In this document: in pieces, positions 26,376 through 35,800 of the stretch
How positions within the stretch are numbered: position 1 is the first letter of the stretch
How the letters are laid out: every line of letters starts with the position of its first letter
DNA from: Pedobacter boryungensis
Lineage (GTDB): Bacteria; Bacteroidota; Bacteroidia; Sphingobacteriales; Sphingobacteriaceae
Direction: 5' to 3'
Length of the DNA stretch: 64,000 nucleotides
Assembly (NCBI RefSeq): GCF_013204825.1
Contig: NZ_JABMKV010000001.1
Coordinates: 744,001 to 808,000 of the forward strand
The notes under the pieces: generated by a model
What the model saw: only the letters and a program-made list of their open reading frames with translations
What the model was told of the DNA's origin: nothing
The model's database searches: none
Program-made: the position numbers and the translations under genes

Positions 26376-27146
26376 ATGACTTTTAAAACCAAAGAAAGCC
26401 GATTGCTCCTAGTTCTAGGTGCATTTTTTGTGGCTAATGCCATTTTATCAGAATTTATTGGAGTAAAAATTTTCTCAGTTGAAGGTACATTAGGTCTTCA
26501 AAAATTTGATATTAATTTATTTGGTGTAAAAAATCTTTCTTTTAATATGTCTGCAGGCGTATTGACATGGCCAATTATTTTTATTATGACTGATATTATA
26601 AATGAATACTTTGGCGTAAAGCAAGTCAGATTCTTGTCTATTCTAACTTGCATATTAATTGGTTTTGCATTTGTAGTTGTTGGATTAGCCATGAAATTAC
26701 AGCCATCAGATTTTTGGTTAATGCAAAAAATAGATGGTCAACAAATTAATATGTTAGTTGCCTTTGATGCAATTTTTGGACAAGGAATGTGGATTATAGT
26801 AGGTTCTATTACCGCTTTTTTGATTGGTCAAATGGTAGATGTGTTGATTTTTCATCGAATTAAAAAGTTTACAGGTGAAAAAGCTTTATGGTTAAGAGCA
26901 ACGGGTTCTACATTAATTTCACAATTGATAGATAGTTTTGTAGTGATTTTTATTGCTTTCTATTTAAACCCAACTTATCATTGGAGTTGGCAAATGGTAG
27001 CCGCCATTGGTTTAGTTGGCTATACCTATAAATTTATCATCGCATTAGCAATGACACCAATTTTATACCTAGTTCATAGTATTATAGATGGATATTTAGG
27101 AAGAGATTTAGCTCATAGAATGATAAAAATGGCTGGAAGAGGCTAA
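26376..27146 (+). CDS. yhhQ: Queuosine precursor transporter (YhhQ/VUT family)
   Basis: Inner-membrane ECF-type transporter family for preQ0/preQ1 or related 7-deazapurines. The 256-residue product has about six membrane segments, with the family pattern WPIIFIMTDIINEYFG (the D-I-x-N-E-x-(Y/F)-G signature after helix 2), IGQMVDVLIFHRIKKFTGEKALWLR, and TLISQLIDSFVVIFIAFYL. An N-terminal extension (about 35 residues) and internal loop are longer than in E. coli YhhQ, as usual in this phylum. queE at 13.7 kb encodes part of the synthetic route to the same modified base. Confidence 0.9.
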   Translation: MTFKTKESRLLLVLGAFFVANAILSEFIGVKIFSVEGTLGLQKFDINLFGVKNLSFNMSAGVLTWPIIFIMTDIINEYFGVKQVRFLSILTCILIGFAFVVVGLAMKLQPSDFWLMQKIDGQQINMLVAFDAIFGQGMWIIVGSITAFLIGQMVDVLIFHRIKKFTGEKALWLRATGSTLISQLIDSFVVIFIAFYLNPTYHWSWQMVAAIGLVGYTYKFIIALAMTPILYLVHSIIDGYLGRDLAHRMIKMAGRG

Positions 27147-27181
27147 TATTAAAGAAACTCAAACAAATTGGTTATTTAATT

Positions 27182-27235
27182 ATGGAAGGCAAACAATTAG
27201 CTAAAGAAATTGTTTACAAAACTGAAACTATTTAA
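27182..27235 (+). other. 17-codon leader-like frame before the BLUF gene
   Basis: An ATG at 27,182 opens a short frame (MEGKQLAKEIVYKTETI) whose TAA is followed directly by the ATG of the BLUF gene (TAAATG), in the same frame. It may be a short upstream peptide that couples translation, the relic of an N-terminal extension closed by a nonsense codon, or chance. Confidence 0.25.
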
Positions 27236-27634
27236 ATGTACTATTACCTACTGTATTTCGGTGTTGCCAAAAATGATTTTACTGAACAAGATTTTGATGT
27301 TTTATTGGAGCAAGCCAGATCCAGAAATCACTATTTAGGTATAACTGGTAAACTCTTACATTGTGAGGGCGCTTTTATTCAATTATTAGAAGGATTAGAA
27401 GTCGCTGTTAAAGAAGTATATGATTCCATTCGTATTGATGAGCGATTAGTTGCCATAAAGAAAATTACTGAAGGTCATTGTGAAGAGAGATATTATGCAG
27501 ATTGGACAATGGAATTTAAGGATGTTGGAATAGAAGAAATTAATAAGATGGAGAATTGTAGTCATCCTAACGTTACAGAATATGTTAAAACTGCATCGGC
27601 TGTAAAACTTTTAAAGTTATTGGCAAAAAGTTAA
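27236..27634 (+). CDS. BLUF-domain blue-light photoreceptor, stand-alone
   Basis: The 132-residue product is a single BLUF (FAD-binding blue-light sensor) domain. The conserved photocycle residues are present: Tyr7 in LLYFG, Asn31 in SRNHYLGITGKLL, Gln49 in FIQLLEG, and Trp90/Met92 in DWTMEF. After the domain there are only about 40 residues, mostly helical, with no output domain such as EAL or a cyclase, so it is a short BLUF acting through protein contacts. It is followed by the RRM gene after 190 bases, which has its own promoter-like box. Partner unknown. Confidence 0.92.
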   Translation: MYYYLLYFGVAKNDFTEQDFDVLLEQARSRNHYLGITGKLLHCEGAFIQLLEGLEVAVKEVYDSIRIDERLVAIKKITEGHCEERYYADWTMEFKDVGIEEINKMENCSHPNVTEYVKTASAVKLLKLLAKS

Positions 27635-27797
27635 AAAAATATCTTTTTTGACACAAAAGTTCAATCCTAGTGTTATTCTAATAGTTTGATAATCTTTTTC
27701 GATTATTTAATCATAATAATTGAAAAAGGTTTGAGAAACAATACCTTATAAATAAGATTTACTGACACTTAGATAGCAAAATACCAGTATTTTTTTG

Positions 27798-27805
27798 TAT
27801 CTTTG
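27798..27805 (+). promoter_or_regulatory. Putative -7 promoter box for the RRM gene
   Basis: TATCTTTG fits TAnnTTTG exactly and lies 19 bases before the ATG at 27,825, so the transcript would have a short leader. A -33 TTTG is not obvious. Confidence 0.55.
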
Positions 27806-27824
27806 TGCAAATTTTTAAACATTA

Positions 27825-28133
27825 ATGAAGATATTTATTACAGGCCTTCCTTTAGAAGTAGGGGAAGATGAATTAACAGCCGTATTTGGTGATTTCGGTC
27901 AAGTAAAATCACTTAGAATTATTAAAGACCGCGAAACTAATCAGAGCCGTGGCTTTGGTTTTGTAGAGATGCCTAACGATGAAGAAGCTAAAGAAGCTAT
28001 CAAAAGAATGAACGGCGGAGACTATAACGGTAACAGAATTAAAGTTGCTGAAGCACAAGAAAAACCAAACACAGGTGGTGGTAATGCTGGCGGAGGTTTT
28101 AAACGTAACAACAGCAGAGAACGCAGTTACTAA
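27825..28133 (+). CDS. Small RRM RNA-binding protein
   Basis: The 102-residue product is one RNA-recognition motif plus a short Gly/Asn/Arg-rich tail. RNP2 is IFITGL (residues 3-8) and RNP1 is RGFGFVEM (42-49), with the aromatic residues that stack on RNA in place (Phe4, Phe44, Phe46). The tail (GGGNAGGGFKRNNSRERSY) resembles glycine-rich RNA-binding proteins of cyanobacteria and Bacteroidota, often linked to cold or stress response. Expression looks independent: own -7 box and a strong terminator at 28,237-28,264. Confidence 0.93.
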   Translation: MKIFITGLPLEVGEDELTAVFGDFGQVKSLRIIKDRETNQSRGFGFVEMPNDEEAKEAIKRMNGGDYNGNRIKVAEAQEKPNTGGGNAGGGFKRNNSRERSY

Positions 28134-28236
28134 ATCTAAAATTCTTTTAGCGATTAAAGTCTAATTGGCTAAAGTTTTTTTACTGATTAATATTTCTTAT
28201 CTGAAACTTAATTCCAAGTTTCAACCTTATAAAAGC

Positions 28237-28264
28237 ATTGCGGATTTTTGTCCGCAATTTTTTT
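28237..28264 (+). terminator. Rho-independent terminator after the RRM gene
   Basis: Stem ATTGCGGA/TCCGCAAT with a 6-base loop, followed at once by a run of seven T. It lies about 100 bases after the RRM stop. Confidence 0.85.
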
Positions 28265-28349
28265 AACTGAATTTCAATAATTTATAACGATTTTGTTTCT
28301 TATCATCCTTTAAGATGGAATAAACTATTATTTATTATAAATTAGTAGC

Positions 28350-29585
28350 ATGAAAGTGGATTATATTGCTTTATCAATACCAATCTTTTTTATCCTTATA
28401 GGAATAGAATTAGCTTATACTTTCTATAAAAAACTTGGATATTATCGTATCAATGATTCAATCGCTAATTTAAGTCAAGGTATTGGCCAGCAGATTACAG
28501 GATTATTTATGAAAACTGTACTGTTTTTTGGATATACCTATATTTTCGAACATTGGCGATTATTTAATTTGCCAGATACCATTTGGACTTGGATTATTCT
28601 ATTTATTGGAGTAGATTTTTTCTATTATTGGTTTCATAGAATGAGCCATGAGATTAATGCTTTATGGGCAGCACACATTGTTCATCATCAATCTGAAGAA
28701 TATAATTTAACAGTAGCCTTACGTCAATCTTGGTTTCAAAGTTGGTTTTCCTGGATATTCTATCTTCCCCTGGCCTTTATAGGTTTTGACCCATTAATGT
28801 TTGTTACTTTAAGTGCTTTTAATACGTTATATCAGTTTTGGATACATACCCGTACCATTAAAAGCATGGGTTTTTTGGAACGCATTATAAATACACCTTC
28901 ACACCATAGAGTTCATCATGGCACAAATCCAAAATATATAGATAAAAACCACGCTGGTTCTTTAATTATTTGGGATAAAATGTTTGGCACTTTTCAAAAA
29001 GAAGAAGAGGAAGTTTATTATGGAATCACGACGCCATTGGCAAGTTGGAATCCTGTTTGGGCGAACATACACTATTGGGCAGAACTCTTGAATACAGCTA
29101 AAAAATCAGATAGTCTGCCTGATAAAATTAAAGTTTTCATAAAACCTCCAGGGTGGTTTCCAGCAAAATTAGGTGGATTTAAACCAGCTCCAGAAATTGA
29201 TATTCTTAATTATAAAAAGTTCGACTCCAGCTATAGTAGAGGATTGATTTTATATGTGTTAGTGCAGTTTATTATTGCCTTAGCGGTTGGTTCAGCATTA
29301 TTATTTCTATACCCTAAAATGGATATCGCACCTATTATATGTGCCGCAACTTTTACAATTTTAACTTTACTAACGTGCGGTGCACTTTTAGAAAATAAAG
29401 CTTGGTTAAAGTATTTTGAATTTGGTAGACTTATTTTAAGTCTTTTTTCACTTTATTTTTTTAAGGATATCGCCATTTTCAATACCCTTGCTTTAACAGT
29501 AATTACTATCCAAATTAGCTCCTTAATTTGGTTCTTTTATATACAAAACTCCCTTTTTCATGTTTCAGAGACACCTTCAATTTAG
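28350..29585 (+). CDS. Alkylglycerol monooxygenase-like fatty acid hydroxylase (sterol desaturase superfamily)
   Basis: Membrane di-iron hydroxylase of 411 residues. The eight-His pattern is seen: H96-R-M-S-H100, H109-I-V-H112-H113 and H186-R-V-H189-H190. It sits among several membrane helices (about 5-25, 45-65, 75-95, 125-150, plus four or more after residue 290). The length and the long C-terminal membrane part resemble TMEM195/alkylglycerol monooxygenase rather than short sterol desaturases. It overlaps by 26 bases the next gene, a YhhN/TMEM86 lysoplasmalogenase relative. The substrate, perhaps an ether lipid, is inference from this pairing. Start ATG 28,350 is followed directly by the first helix. 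Confidence 0.85.
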   Translation: MKVDYIALSIPIFFILIGIELAYTFYKKLGYYRINDSIANLSQGIGQQITGLFMKTVLFFGYTYIFEHWRLFNLPDTIWTWIILFIGVDFFYYWFHRMSHEINALWAAHIVHHQSEEYNLTVALRQSWFQSWFSWIFYLPLAFIGFDPLMFVTLSAFNTLYQFWIHTRTIKSMGFLERIINTPSHHRVHHGTNPKYIDKNHAGSLIIWDKMFGTFQKEEEEVYYGITTPLASWNPVWANIHYWAELLNTAKKSDSLPDKIKVFIKPPGWFPAKLGGFKPAPEIDILNYKKFDSSYSRGLILYVLVQFIIALAVGSALLFLYPKMDIAPIICAATFTILTLLTCGALLENKAWLKYFEFGRLILSLFSLYFFKDIAIFNTLALTVITIQISSLIWFFYIQNSLFHVSETPSI

Positions 29586-30291
29586 CTTTGCATTTTTCGT
29601 AATTTTCTTTTTCCAATTATTAGTTGAGACTGATCCAAAGAGCGCAAAGCTGATTTTAGCGAATTTTCACTTTGCCATTAAACCATTAATCACCATTTCT
29701 TTAATGATTTTTTTAGGATATCATACCCAATTAAGAGGAAGGTTTGCCAAAAGAATATTTATTGGGTTAGTTTTTGGTTTATTTGGAGATTGTTTCTTAA
29801 TGTTTCTAGATGTTGATCCTTCATTCTTTATGTACGGCTTGGCATCATTTCTAATTGGTCATCTAGCTTATATAAGTGCATTTTATTTAGATTACAAATG
29901 GCATCCATCTGGAGAAAAGAAATATACAAAAATAGCTTTAGTAGTAGCTGGAGTTTTTTGTTTAGGCTTTTACCTATACTTAAGACCACATCTGAATGAA
30001 ATGAAAATTCCTGTAATGATTTATTCAATTGTTATTTCAGCTATGGCAATTATGGCTGTAAACAGAAAAGGCAGGGTAAATACTTTAAGTTTTAATTTGA
30101 TTTTTTGGGGCGCTATATTATTTGTAGTTTCAGACTCAATTTTGGCGTTTAATAAATTTGTTTTCCCTTTTGAATTTGCAGGTATACCAATTATGATTAC
30201 CTATATGGCGGCCCAATATTTCATTACAATTGGTGCTGTAGAGAGAAAATTAAAAAAGCATTCTGTAATAGAAGCAGAAACTAATTCATAG
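29560..30291 (+). CDS. YhhN (TMEM86)-family lysoplasmalogenase-like membrane protein
   Basis: The 243-residue product has about eight membrane helices and the YhhN family pattern: KPLITISLMIFLGY near helix 2, LVFGLFGDCFLMF with the conserved G-D pair, FLIGHLAYISAFY with the conserved GH, and the late LFVVSDSILAFNKF. Vertebrate TMEM86 hydrolyses the vinyl-ether bond of lysoplasmalogens, and bacterial YhhN has related activity reported. The 26-base overlap with the monooxygenase-like gene implies translational coupling. Its 3' end overlaps the convergent pbpC by 11 bases. Confidence 0.87.
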   Translation: MFQRHLQFSFAFFVIFFFQLLVETDPKSAKLILANFHFAIKPLITISLMIFLGYHTQLRGRFAKRIFIGLVFGLFGDCFLMFLDVDPSFFMYGLASFLIGHLAYISAFYLDYKWHPSGEKKYTKIALVVAGVFCLGFYLYLRPHLNEMKIPVMIYSIVISAMAIMAVNRKGRVNTLSFNLIFWGAILFVVSDSILAFNKFVFPFEFAGIPIMITYMAAQYFITIGAVERKLKKHSVIEAETNS

Positions 30292-32671
30292 AGTTCTTTT
30301 TGTCCCTATCTAAAACTGTAAAAACTTGGACTAAACGTTCTCCATTTTCATCAACTAGTGTTAAGGTATGTTTCCCTGGTAAAGGACTTACTGCCAATTG
30401 ATGAAACGATTTTGTACTGCCCACAAATTCTTTATCAATGTGCCAATATATCTTTGCTTCGGAGTTTCGATGTGCGGCATTTAAAATAACTTTCCCTCGT
30501 GTTCCATCTAATTCAACTGGAATATAAATTACAGCATTATTTTTTGGATAAATCATATCCATTACTTGATTACCACCTGCATCATTGCAGCCAGGTTTAA
30601 ATGGCGGTAGTACCTTATAATCGCTGTTTTTTATTTTATAATAATATTCCATTGCTGGTGGAAGAATAAACCAATTTAAATGTTGCATTTGAGCTGTGCT
30701 TTCACACTTATCAGTTACTCGAAATGTACCTGCTGCATTTAAATGAACTAATTTATGATAAGGACAAACTGCTGTTTTTTCGCCATTAACAGGTACAAGT
30801 TCAGTAATTTTATCTATGCAATATTCTCCAGCCTTAAATCCACTTTGTTTACAGATGAGCATTTTTTTAAGCTTGGTTTTTGGAGTTTCAAACCATTTAG
30901 AACGAGGCAACTGTCTAAAAATATCAAATAGTACAGGTGCAGCAACTTCAATACCCATTAAACCAGGTCTTCCTTCTCCGTCGGCGTTACCAACCCAAAC
31001 GCAAACCACATAGTTTGGTGTTAAACCAATTGCCCAAGCATCTCTAAAACCAAAACTGGTACCAGTTTTCCACGCTACTCGTTGAGATGAAGAGAATTGT
31101 TCCCATAAACCTTCGTCACCTGGCCTCATTACTTCTTCCATGGCATTAAATGTTGCCCATATTGCGCCATGATCTACTATAGAATTCAATTCTGTTTCTT
31201 CTTCTTTTACAATTGATTTAAAAGATTTATCATAAATAGGAGAGTCGTAATCATGGGGATTATATTTGCCTTGATAATCGTTAAAATGATTTAAGGTTCT
31301 AGCCATACCTAAATAACTTTTAGCCAAATCCCACATGGTAACTTCACTACCACCTAAAATTAGAGATAAGCCATAATGATCTGCAGGTTGATTTAAAGTA
31401 GAAAAACCAAACTTTTTAAGTTTATCATAAAAGCGCTCATATTTATACTGTTGTAGCATTTTAACTGCTGGAATATTCAGAGACCTACTTAGTGCTTTAT
31501 CGGCTGAAATTGCTCCATCATAACCCAAATCGTAATTTTGAGGAGAATATCCGCCAATTTGTGTAGGAACATCAGCCACTAATGTATGTGGTAATAACAT
31601 ACCATCGCTTAGCATACTTGCATACAGTAAAGGTTTTAATGTACTGCCCGGACTTCTTGGAGCTTTAATCATATCGACATGGCTTTCAAATTCCTTGTTT
31701 TCAGGTTGATAACAATTACCTACATAACTTTTTACCGTTCCATTCTTTACATCTAGTACTAAAGCCGCAATATTATTAATGTCGTTAGCTTTGTAACGAT
31801 TATTATATCGTTTTAATAGTTCGTTAATTTTTAATTGTAAATCATAATCTATTGTAGTTGTTAAACTTGTAGATTTTACATTCAAAGAATTCTTTTCTTC
31901 CTTAAAGCGGTTAAGAAGATGAGGCGCATTTTGTGGTAATGGTAGAGGTTTTCCGGGAATTGGTTCTGATTTAGACAATTCTGCAGTGGCTTTGTCAATG
32001 ATATTCAGCTTTGCTAATTTATCCAATAAATCGTTCCTTTTTTTTATCAAACGTGTAGAATTCTTACCCGGATGAACCAAAGATGGGCTATTTGGTAGTA
32101 CCGCTAATGTGGCCATTTCACCCCATGATAAACTTTCAGCTTTGCGACCAAAATATCGCCAACTTGCAGCATCTAGTCCAACAACATTACTACCAAACGG
32201 TGCATTGGATGCGTATAAACTGATGATTTCTTGTTTAGAATAGCGAAACTCTAATCGCATGGCCAACCACATTTCGGTTAACTTTTGCCAAATACTTCTA
32301 TTTTGTCTCCGCGATAAACGAATAACTTGCATAGACAATGTACTACCACCACTTATTACACCACCTGCTTTAATATTTTGTCTCATCGCTCTCGTCATTG
32401 CAACGGGATCAATTCCAAAATGTAAAAAGAAACGCTGATCCTCAAAAGCGGTGATGCATTCAACAAATTTATAAGGAATTGTATCGGAAATAGGAAAACG
32501 CCACTGACCATCGCTAGCAATCGCTGCACTTAATAACTGGCCGTTATTTGCTTCTATCACATAAGAGGTGGGTGATTTAAATAAATGTTTAGGTAAGGAA
32601 AATAGAAATACCAAAAAAAACAAAAAGCAAATGCCATCAGAAATTAGTACAGCTTTTTGTTTTTTATTCAT
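30281..32671 (-). CDS. pbpC: Penicillin-binding protein 1C (glycosyltransferase/transpeptidase)
   Basis: Bifunctional class A peptidoglycan synthase of 796 residues. Membrane anchor at about 8-28. The glycosyltransferase-51 domain has the catalytic Glu in ITAFEDQRFFLHFGIDP and GGSTLSMQV. The transpeptidase domain has Ser in SPGSTLKPLLYA, the SxN-type SLNIPAVK and KTGTSFGFRDAW. The C-terminal 90 residues are the PBP1C-specific beta domain (BiPBP_C). It lies 187 bases downstream of a giant alpha-2-macroglobulin gene on the same strand, the well-known pbpC/yfhM pairing, thought to protect the periplasm against host or rival proteases. Confidence 0.94.
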   Translation of the reverse strand: MNKKQKAVLISDGICFLFFLVFLFSLPKHLFKSPTSYVIEANNGQLLSAAIASDGQWRFPISDTIPYKFVECITAFEDQRFFLHFGIDPVAMTRAMRQNIKAGGVISGGSTLSMQVIRLSRRQNRSIWQKLTEMWLAMRLEFRYSKQEIISLYASNAPFGSNVVGLDAASWRYFGRKAESLSWGEMATLAVLPNSPSLVHPGKNSTRLIKKRNDLLDKLAKLNIIDKATAELSKSEPIPGKPLPLPQNAPHLLNRFKEEKNSLNVKSTSLTTTIDYDLQLKINELLKRYNNRYKANDINNIAALVLDVKNGTVKSYVGNCYQPENKEFESHVDMIKAPRSPGSTLKPLLYASMLSDGMLLPHTLVADVPTQIGGYSPQNYDLGYDGAISADKALSRSLNIPAVKMLQQYKYERFYDKLKKFGFSTLNQPADHYGLSLILGGSEVTMWDLAKSYLGMARTLNHFNDYQGKYNPHDYDSPIYDKSFKSIVKEEETELNSIVDHGAIWATFNAMEEVMRPGDEGLWEQFSSSQRVAWKTGTSFGFRDAWAIGLTPNYVVCVWVGNADGEGRPGLMGIEVAAPVLFDIFRQLPRSKWFETPKTKLKKMLICKQSGFKAGEYCIDKITELVPVNGEKTAVCPYHKLVHLNAAGTFRVTDKCESTAQMQHLNWFILPPAMEYYYKIKNSDYKVLPPFKPGCNDAGGNQVMDMIYPKNNAVIYIPVELDGTRGKVILNAAHRNSEAKIYWHIDKEFVGSTKSFHQLAVSPLPGKHTLTLVDENGERLVQVFTVLDRDKKNSMN

Positions 32672-32811
32672 TATTTGATTTTATAGGGGTAACATTTGAA
32701 AGATAATTTTGATTAATCAAATGTGCTATTATGGAAAAATTAGTTACTTTATTGAGATTGTTTTTTGGCTTTGTTCGTTTCTTAATGATAAATATTTGGC
32801 CAAGATTGTAA

Positions 32812-32849
32812 ATCGTCATTGCAATCCATAAAGAAGAAGCAATGACGAT
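32812..32849. repeat. Perfect 11-base inverted repeat between A2M and pbpC
   Basis: ATCGTCATTGC (32,812-32,822) pairs with GCAATGACGAT (32,839-32,849), 16-base loop. The GTCATTGC/GCAATGAC ends match a class of intergenic palindromes also seen in other forms at 38,964-39,032 and 49.7-50.0 kb. No T-run follows in the minus direction, so it is more likely a repeat than a terminator. Confidence 0.6.
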
Positions 32850-32857
32850 CTTATTAA

Positions 32858-35800
32858 TTATTTCACAACTTGTACCCATTGCCCAGCTTGTGTAGCGCTA
32901 ATGTTATTATTATACATTGCTTCACATTGCACAGCAGATAAATAATATTTGCCTAAATAGGATGCATTTAACAATACTTTATACGTTAATGTTTCATTCT
33001 CACGAATATTGAAATATGTAAATACTCTATCGTCTCTCACATCACGATAAGTATATGCAGCCGATGCCAATGCACTTTCATTATCATAAAGTCTAGTATT
33101 AATAATTTCCCAACCGGAAGGAAAAATTTGTGTTAATGCCATTTGCTCGTAATACCCCATTTTTCCTGGGTTTTTAATGGTAACTTCTGCATAAAAGTCT
33201 GTACCCTGTTTTAACAAGGCTGGATTAAGAATTCTACCGTTTAATGTTTTATAGCCCACATTCATTTCTAAAACATCAGGTTTATTAGGTAAGAAATTAT
33301 TTTGTCCTGCTACTGGCTGACCTTGTAAAATTAAACGTACAAATAGTACATTTTTTCCAGTATTTGTAATGCTTGCCGTATTGTTTTTGAAATTGAGGGC
33401 AGTACTATTTAAGTATTGTTCACTGGTAATATTTCCTTTTTGTCCATCTACAATATAGTTGTACTGCAATTTATTTGAAGCACTATTTTGTCCACAGAAT
33501 TTAGCAATAGCCAATAAACTATAAGCAGTTGTTTGTGTACTATACAATGTGTTTTGACCCAAACGTGCGGCAACTGTTTGTAGTAATTGTGCAGCCTTGC
33601 TTTTTTGTCCCATTAAAGTTAGTGTCTCCATAATCATCGCTTCATCCCTTAAATCAGAACCGTAAGTACCTCCTAATTGAGTATAAGGCTCCACCGTTTG
33701 AGCTAAACCTCTAATCAATCCATTTGCTGCCGCAGATTGTCCAGCTAATTGATATGCAGCCGCTAATCGCCATTTTGCACTAACAGATAGATATTCAAAT
33801 GCTCGCAATCTATTCATAGCTGCCATTTCTGGCTTTTTAGCTAAGGCTAAAACATATAAACGATACGCCTGACTTAAATCTCCTCCATAAAAATTGGTAC
33901 TATTTGGTGCCCAATTATTCGCTTTTGTTTTCTGGTAACGAATTAACTCATCTAAAAGTCCTACAGGTAAGGTATAACCTGCATTTTGTGCTTCTACTAA
34001 AAAGTGCCCTGCATAATTTGTTCCCCATTCATCCGATGAACCTTCTCCAGGCCAATAGCTTAATCCTCCTTCAGTTGTTTGGAAGCCTTTTAATCTGTTA
34101 ATTCCAGATTTAATATTTCGCTCAACTTCAGTTTTTTTCTGTGTACTAAGCGGAGTTAATTTATCTAACATTAATTGAGGGAAAATACTCGATGTAGTTT
34201 GTTCTACGCATCCATGCGGGTATTGAATTAAATAACTTAAACGCTTATTTAAATCAATAGGAGGAATTGAAGAAACTTCTACAGAACCAGTATTTGTTCC
34301 AGCCATTCCAATTGGGGCATAATTTGTTTTCCAAGTTTGTTTGGGTTGTACGGTTGCAGAAACTACATTAGTAATGTATGGATTTGGATTTCTAATATCC
34401 ATTTCAACATCATAAACAGTTTTTTCACTTCCACTTTGTGCGATAATTTTAACTTTTGCTACACCAACACTATTTGGTGCAATTACATTGAAATAAGTCA
34501 TTTGTTCGCCAGCTTGTTTAAAGTTTAATTGCTGCGTTTTTGGACCATTAATTAGTAGATTATTGCTTTGCAACTGTACACTTACATTTTTTAAATTAGC
34601 ATTGGTGGCGAAAATGTTTACTGGTAATGTAAAACTTTCTCCAGGACCGATAACTCTTGGTAAAGTGGCTAGAACCATTAACGGTTTTTTAACTTCAACT
34701 GCTTTTTCTGCATAGCCATAAGCGCCACTATCTCCAGCAATAACCATAGCTCTAACCGAACCTATATATTGTGGCAAGGTAAATTTATGTGTTTTGTTTT
34801 CGCCTTTGGCTAAAGAAAATGGTCCCATAAATTTAACGACAGCTTTAAATCTGTTTGCCTTAGCGGGATTTAGATTTTTATTGATTGAACCATCACCACC
34901 AATACTTAATATACGTTCTAGATTGCCACCCCAAGCTCCTAAAACCTGATCGAATAAATCCCACGTTTTAACTCCTAAACCTTCTCTTGCATAAAATATA
35001 CTATGCGGATCTGGAGTTTTATAGCGAGTTAAATCCAATAACCCTTCATCAACCAAAGCAATTGTATAGGTCATTGCTTTACCTTTTGCTTCACTAATCG
35101 TAATACTACTTTCAACCTCTGGTTTAAGTGTATTTGCCATTTTTATAATAGGTTTTAGAATAGTTTCTGGATCTTCAATGGTTAATGGGATCGCTCCATA
35201 CATTCTAATTGGTAAATCATTTAGCGTTTGCGCATGAGGTTGCAATAAGGTGATGTTTGCAAACACATTAGGCGCCATATTTTTTTCGGCCTTAAACTTA
35301 AACTGTGTTTGACCTTTTTTGGTATCAATCCAGTATGTTTTTAATACACGACTTCCATTTTCAATTGAAATTAAAGCTCGTCCATTTTCTCCAGTAGGAA
35401 TAGTCAATGTTATATCTTCACCAACATTAAATTTCTCTTTGTTTGCGGTAAATGATAACATTGAAGCATCGGTAGGATTGTTTGCTTGTTCACGTTGCGC
35501 CCAACCTGGCCAATCGACGTAAACAGATTTTCCAGTTGTGTGACCACCATTTTCATCGCGAATCAAAATTAAATACCGTCCCCATTCTGGTTCATTGATT
35601 CTAAAACTCCATGAACCTTTTCCATTGCGTAAGGATATAGTTTCTTTCTTAATGAGTTTGTTATATTGATTTTGGGTGAAATTAGCATAGCTGTCTTGGT
35701 TATCTTGTTCCCACCACCAACGCCATTGCACTTTATATAATTCTACTTGTACAGTTTTGCTTCCGCCGAGCAAACGCCCATCTCTATTTACATTTACAAC

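Noticed and set aside
32664-32879. 71-codon frame between pbpC and the alpha-2-macroglobulin gene, minus strand
   Set aside because: It overlaps both genes, spans an intergenic hairpin, and the translation has no recognisable fold or export signal; it is probably the open spacer itself.
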